A stretch of 64,000 bases of DNA, from contig BDSI01000007.1 in assembly GCA_003117195.1 (NCBI GenBank), positions 186,001-250,000 on the forward strand, given 5' to 3'. The notes beneath the pieces were generated by a model. It did not search any database. It saw only the letters and a program-made list of their open reading frames with translations, and was not told the origin of the DNA. The stretch is from Eudorina sp. 2006-703-Eu-15 (lineage: Eukaryota; Chlorophyta; Chlorophyceae; Chlamydomonadales; Volvocaceae). Shown one piece after another: positions 58,832 through 64,000 of the stretch. How positions within the stretch are numbered: the stretch's first letter is position 1; the number at the start of each line of letters is the position of its first letter. The translations under genes and the position numbers were made by a program.

Positions 58832-61800
58832 TCAGAGCACGTCCATTTCCACGGCCGTTCTGGGCATCGCGATGCGCAGCCCCGGCAGCAGCCGCTCCGT
58901 GACGTCTTCCCACACCGCCCCGTGCGGCAGGCCGATACGCAACCGCCACAAGCCCTGCAGCGCGGCCAGCGCCACAAACGCCTGACCCGCCAGCAGCGCA
59001 TCGTACACCCTCTCCGCATGGTCCCGTCCGGGACCGGAGACACTGCCGCCGCCGCCGCCACCGCCGCCGCGACCCGCACCGGCGCGAGCCTTGGCGCCGC
59101 TGCCCCCACCGGCAGCCGTCCCCGCCACCGGTCCGAAGGTGATGGAGCTGTCGTCGTCGCTGCCCGCATCCTCTTGGTCCCCGTCTGCGCTGCTTTGATG
59201 GTGTCCGTCCGCGTCGTCCTCTTCCTCCTCCTCATCCGGGTCGTAGAAGAGCGTCGGCGTGTCGAAGGAGAGCGTCAAGTCCGTCAGCTGTGTAAGGCCC
59301 GCCAGTACGCCCAGCACGGCCGCCAGTTCGCCGCCCTCCGCGACACTGGGGCCGCCTTCCTTGGACCCTTGTGCGCCATCACCCGCCTCGCCAGCCGGCA
59401 CCGGCGCCGCCGGCGCGGCGTCGCCGCTGCCGTCACCAGGTTCAGCCTCCGAGCCCGGCTGCTGCGTGGCTCCTGCCGCCGCTGCCTTACCCGCGGACGC
59501 CGAGTCCGACCCGCCGATCAGCTGCAGCGGCGAGTCTTCCTCCGTACTGAGATAAGCGTCGCTGTCGTCATCGCTATCCGGCACACGGGCCGCTGCCGCC
59601 GCCGACGACGACGACGATGCGCCCTTGGCCTTCGATTGCCCCGTGGAGGTCGAGGCGCCAGCTTCTCCAGGGATGGTCACGCGCGAGGAGCCGCCGGCGC
59701 GCCCCGCGGACCCGGATGGCCCACCCGCTGGGGCGGGAGACGGCGGCGGCGGCGACTCCAGGGAGGCCGCGTCAATTTGGAGCGAGCGCAGGCAGCGCAG
59801 GCCGAGTAGAGCCGACATCTGCGCCCGGCAGAAAACAAGGAGTGTGGGAGGACCCTCATCGACGGCCGTCGCGAGCCATGGCGATGCCGCGGACATCAAG
59901 GGTTCCTCAACTCAAGGCAAGACCTCCAACGGGTTTCTGAAGGCGGCCATCTTGAGATGCATCAGTTCATGACATCCAGGACGGGGCCCCAGAGGTGGGG
60001 CCCGAAACGTCCCGACGGCGTGAAAATTCACTCCCGTGTCAGCGAGCGAACGCACAGGGCGCTACCGGACACCGAGTGGTCGCCACATAACGTAGCTTAC
60101 ATCGTTGTTCACAGAGGTCATGAGAAAGAAAGGCAACTTCCCGCGCCGCACGTGCCCTCACCCACGCGAGCGAAGAGCACGTACCTGCTTGGACGACCAC
60201 CAGCCCGGCGCAACCGCGTAGCTGCAGTCCAGGATGAGCCCCCGCAGGCAGGGGAAGCTGGGCAGCAGGTCGGACAGGCGCGTGGTGGTCGTGGTGCCGC
60301 CCAGCCGGAGGTCCTCCAGCCGCGTGGCTCGGCGGAACACCGTCAGGTCGGGTGCGGAGCAGTCAAAGAGCCACAGGTGCGTGAGGGTGGGCAGCTCCGG
60401 CAGCAGCGCCAGCGCGGCGGGTGAGTCGGGCGACGCGCCGGGCGGCGGCGGCGGGGAGGCCGGGACGGTGACCTTCTTGAGCGTCAGCTGGAGCAACTTG
60501 GGCGGCAGCACCGGCGGCGGAACCGCCATGGGGCAAGGGACCTCGCCGGTGAAGCGCAGGTACAGCGGCCGTAGCTCCAGATGCTCCATGCGGGATAGCG
60601 CGCGGAGGCCCTGTGGGGGAGGAGCGGTTAAAAAGAAACAGCCCAGGGAAGGGTATGGGACCATCCGACCGCAACCGCACAATGGCCCCCCCCCTCCGAA
60701 CGCATTCTGCGGGGTGGGCCGCCAGTCTCGTCGATCGCTCACCTCGATCGCTTTGGAGTCGTTGGTCGTCGCCGGCAGCGTGTCGTACAGGGCGAGGTAC
60801 TCCAGGGAGGGCATCCCCGTCGGGATGCGCGACAGCCAACCCCGGGACATCCAGGTTGCGGGTCTGGGGGGGAGGACCGAGAGCGTTTGGGGGGATCGCA
60901 AGATGAATGGCAGTGTTATTCCGCAGCCTCTTGACCTATCTGCCATCCCCCGAACCAATGCATTTAAGCTACACAAGTTCATTCCAGCAAAAAGTTATCC
61001 CCCCTGCAACTATCAACTTGCCAAGTCGCATTGACATCATATGGTCCATGCAAATCCGACAAGCACCCCAGATCCCGACACCACGCATAAATGGCACACA
61101 ACTCCAAACCAGGCAGCTCTCCCCTCTCAGCCACGGCAACGCCGACGGCAACGCCGACCCTTCCCCGTTTTCCCACATCCCCGCCCTGCCTTGCCCGCAC
61201 CCCGCTCCACTCACCCCCCGTGCGCGCCCTCCCTTGTCCCTTCTCTTCCCTCCCCGCTCTATCAGCAGCGCAGTTTCAACCCGTCTACCTACTCCCTACA
61301 ACCCCCCTCTCCTCCGCGCCCGCCCCGCCAACCGCCCGACCTACTTGCAGTCGTGGTCCACAAATCCCGTGATGGCCAGCGACTTGAGCTGCGTGTAGCC
61401 CCCGCCCCGCAGGTCCAGCAGCACAGGTGCCACGCGGGTGTCCGCCGGCGGCTGCTGCGGCTGCAGGATCTCGCCGTTGGGACCCATCATCGCCGGCAAG
61501 ATGGCCGCTTGCGTCACCATCGGAACCAGCGCCAGGTTCAGGTAGCACATGTGCGGGCTCAGAGGGCCCAGCTGCAGCTGCACGGCGCGGGCAGCCAGCG
61601 GCTCCGCCTCACGGTTGCCCTGCTGCTGGTTGTTGCCGGGTCCGTGCTGGTGGTGGTTGTGGTGGTTGAGGTTCGCGTTCGGCTGGCCTGCGGCCGCCGC
61701 CGCGCCCCCGGGCCCCGGGTTGCCCCCGCCGCCGCCGTTGAGCTGGCCGTTGCCGCCACCGCCCGCACCGCCGCCGCCACCACCTAAGTGAAGCTGCGCC

Positions 61801-64000
61801 ATGTGGTTGAGCAGCACCGCGAATCCAGGCGGCAGGTGCGCGGCGAGATTTCCGCCGGCAAGACCCCCGATCGCACCCCCGCCATTGGCGGCGGCCGCCA
61901 GCACCGGCAGCAGGCCCCCCAGGCCCGCCCCAGGTGCCCCAAGCTGCCCCTGATTCGGCTGCTGCTGCTGCATGTGCTGCTGTTGCGCCGCCTGAAGCTG
62001 CGCGGCCATCTGCAGCATCTGCATGGGCTCTACTGGCAGGTGCTGAATGTTGTTCAGGATGCCGGCCAAAGCATCGTCCTCGTCCTCCAGGATGTCCAGG
62101 CGGACGCCCAGATGCAGATCTTCGGGCTCTGCTAGTGTCCCCTGTGTGTGTTCGTAGGAAACAGGCAGCGCAGGAGTGCGTGAGATGCGAGGGGCATGGT
62201 TCATGCACGTATGCCCGTAGTGTTCCCTATGTGTTATTTCAGCAGGCAGAGCAGGAGTGCGTGACATGCGAGGGGCAAAGTGGCGCCCAACGTGTTCCCT
62301 AAGTGTGTGGGGGGTGGGGAGAGGGAGAGAGGGGGCGCCATGAAGCACGCGTACTGACGTGGCACAAGGTGCGCCTATTGGGCGGCCCCAACCCAGCGCC
62401 CACAGAACGGCGAGGCCTCCGCAACCAAACCCATGCAACCAATAGGCACACACGTCTGGCCCTCCGCGCGAGCTCCAAGACGGCCCAGAACCCATCACCT
62501 TGCGCCGGGCCGTTTGTTCATATGCCTGCAGTACCCCTGGATTGGAGCGCCAGTGGATCGGCCGCACGCTCTATCGGCCGTTCGGCCCTTCGGCATCTGG
62601 CTCACCGACCTAACCAGTCGGCAGCCCAAACCCCGATTTGGGTCCAACAGGGTTTTAGAGCCCACCTTCAGACCCAGCTCATGCTGCAACAGCCGGTTGT
62701 ACTCCGCTAGCACCATCGGCGTCACGTCGTACGGCGGGACGTCCTCCTCGTCCGCGGCGCCGCCCGCGTCGCCCCCCTCGCTTTCGCTGTCGCTGTCTCG
62801 CGGCTGCGGCTGCGCCCGGCTCCGCTGACCCGCAGGGCCTGCCGACGACCCAGATGCCGCCGTCGCGCCGCGGCTCAGCCCGCGACCTGCCCGCTGCCGA
62901 CGGCGCGAAGCCCCCGGGACCGGCACCGTGGGCAGCTCCGACGCCGCCACGCTGACTGTGATGTTGACGTCCATCCGTGTTACGCGAGTGCCCTTCTCCA
63001 CAATGAGGACGTGCAGGCCCGGCTTCGGAGCGAGGTGATCAATCGAGTCCCACGGCTCGTCCATATCCTCGTACTCGCCGTACTGGACGTCCTCATCCTC
63101 GTCGACACCGGCGCCAGCCGCGACCGGCGGACCAACGGGGCCGCCGGCGGCGGTGCCTTCGCCGCGGGCGAGGCGGCGCGCAAAGGTCAGTGCAAAGTTC
63201 GTCAGTCGCTGCGGCAGCGGTAGCGCCATAAGATCGGGCAGCTGCTTCACGTCCTTCGGGGGCGCACAGCAGCGCAGGCGCAGGTCGGTGAGCAGCGGGC
63301 AGACGTCCAGCAGCTGGCACAGCTGCGACACCTGCGGCCACAAAATACATACCAGGGGGCCCGGACCCCGGCGGAACGACGATTAGAGCGACGTGTTGCT
63401 TATTCGTCTGTTGGTGCTCAGGAACCACAACCGGACGCGACCACACCATTTCAACAACGATACTCCTAACCCGATTTGACGAGCAGGCTGGCAGACGTAG
63501 GCAACGCGGCGCCAAGCGAGAGCACCAATAGGCATTCACACCGCGTCCCGGCACCTAACCGCCGTGATCAGGGCCCAACCAAGCCATGAAGTACGCCACC
63601 ACAGCTGGATCGAATCTTAACTGTCCGCACCCATTGCCGCTGGGATCCCACCTCCGGAATGTGCCACAGTGCCGACGTGTGCCCAAACGCCAGCGTGCGC
63701 AGCTGCGTCAGGGAGGCCGTAGCCAGGCTGGCCAGCTTGTCGAGGCCCAGCGGCGGCGGCACGGCAGTGCACAGCTCCAAGAATGTCAGGTTGCGGAGGA
63801 AACTAAGGGCCTGGATGTCGTCCGCCGTCAGATTGTGGGGAGCCCCGGTGAAGGCTGGGTTGCGCGAGATGACCAGCGAGGTCAGCTGTGTCAGCGGCTG
63901 GAGGCTGCTGAGAGCACCCAGGTCGAGCTGCGGCTCCTGCGCCTCGCGGACGGGCAGGTGAACTTTGAGCTGCAGGAAGTGCCGGTTGCGGGCGAGGGCC
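58832..64000 (-). CDS. Large leucine-rich repeat protein, 3' part (5' end beyond window)
   Basis: Six exons on the minus strand: >64000-63652, 63331-62666, 62126-61345, 60863-60743, 60610-60185, 59818-58832. Phases close throughout; the 61345/60863 junction splits an AA|A codon. Degenerate LRRs alternate with low-complexity inserts: LTQLTSLVISRNPAFTG, LRNLTFLELCTAV, CPLLTDLRLRCCA, MPSLEYLALYDTLP, LPTLTHLWLFDCSAPDL, FPCLRGLILDCS and LRCLRSLQIDAASLE. Insertions are Gly/Asn/Gln-rich (about 61950-61580) and Ser/Asp/Glu-rich (about 59700-59100). The protein ends GLRIAMPRTAVEMDVL. The pattern resembles the F-box/LRR-type proteins expanded in volvocine algae, but no F-box is visible because the N-terminus is missing. 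Function is unknown; a substrate-binding or scaffold role is an inference. The acceptor before 62126 (GCAGAG|CCC) was chosen by phase. Confidence 0.82.

Noticed and set aside
60743..61345. Reading exon 60863-60743 as NLDVPGLAVAHPDGDALPGV
   Set aside because: The other frame gives an LRR (MPSLEYLALYDTLP) and closes in phase with both neighbours once the donor GTAGGT at 61344 is used.

Overview
The window reads as nuclear DNA of a chlorophyte green alga, most likely a volvocine (Chlamydomonas/Gonium/Volvox type). The evidence is GC-rich coding sequence with many short GT-AG introns, long Ala/Gly/Gln low-complexity tracts inside proteins, UGUAA-type poly(A) signals, and a plastid NTRC gene. The species is inferred only. 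All multi-exon models below were assembled by hand from splice sites, reading phase and protein similarity; where the phases close, I say so.

Layout. (1) 1-2.8 kb: 3' part of a plus-strand gene with weak mTERF-like repeats. (2) 4.6-19.1 kb: two tandem minus-strand paralogues, A and B, of a large protein. Paralogue A has a B3-like region, RGG/RG tracts, a SUMO-interaction-like motif, a SET-like domain and an Arg/Ser-rich tail. Between the paralogues lies a decayed copy of the last exon of gene 1, so the last exon plus the neighbouring gene were duplicated as one block. Copy B has lost most of its SET domain and has a frame break in its tail. (3) 19081-20934: a pogo-like DNA transposon with perfect 26-bp inverted repeats and TA target duplications, 61 bp upstream of the B start codon. 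It encodes only DNA-binding helix-turn-helix parts and no DDE nuclease. (4) 21-24.4 kb: mostly no recognisable genes. (5) 24.5-29.4 kb: NTRC, minus strand, 9 exons. It is divergent from (6) LRRC40, plus strand, 16 exons, 29.6-37.8 kb, with only 274 bp between their start codons. (7) 39.5-42.4 kb: a TPR-like, probably plastid-targeted protein. (8) 45.9-48.2 kb: a RING-CH (RINGv) zinc-finger protein, minus strand, divergent from (9) a SENP8/NEDP1-type deneddylase, 48.9-51.6 kb. (10) 52.6-53.6 kb: a Nudix hydrolase, minus. (11) 54.3-56.9 kb: an unidentified multi-exon gene, minus. (12) 58.8-64 kb and beyond: the 3' part of a large leucine-rich-repeat protein, minus.

Functional themes are ordinary housekeeping (plastid redox, ubiquitin/NEDD8 control, nucleotide clean-up, LRR scaffolds) next to a young tandem duplication of a chromatin-type SET protein that is decaying on one side. 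Two short sequence families recur through introns and intergenic DNA: an octamer TGCCGTAC/GTACGGCA, often at intron ends, and a palindromic GACCC-R/Y-GGGGTC repeat, two copies of which supply the TGTAA poly(A) signal of neighbouring genes. No tRNA, rRNA, CRISPR or organelle genes were seen.
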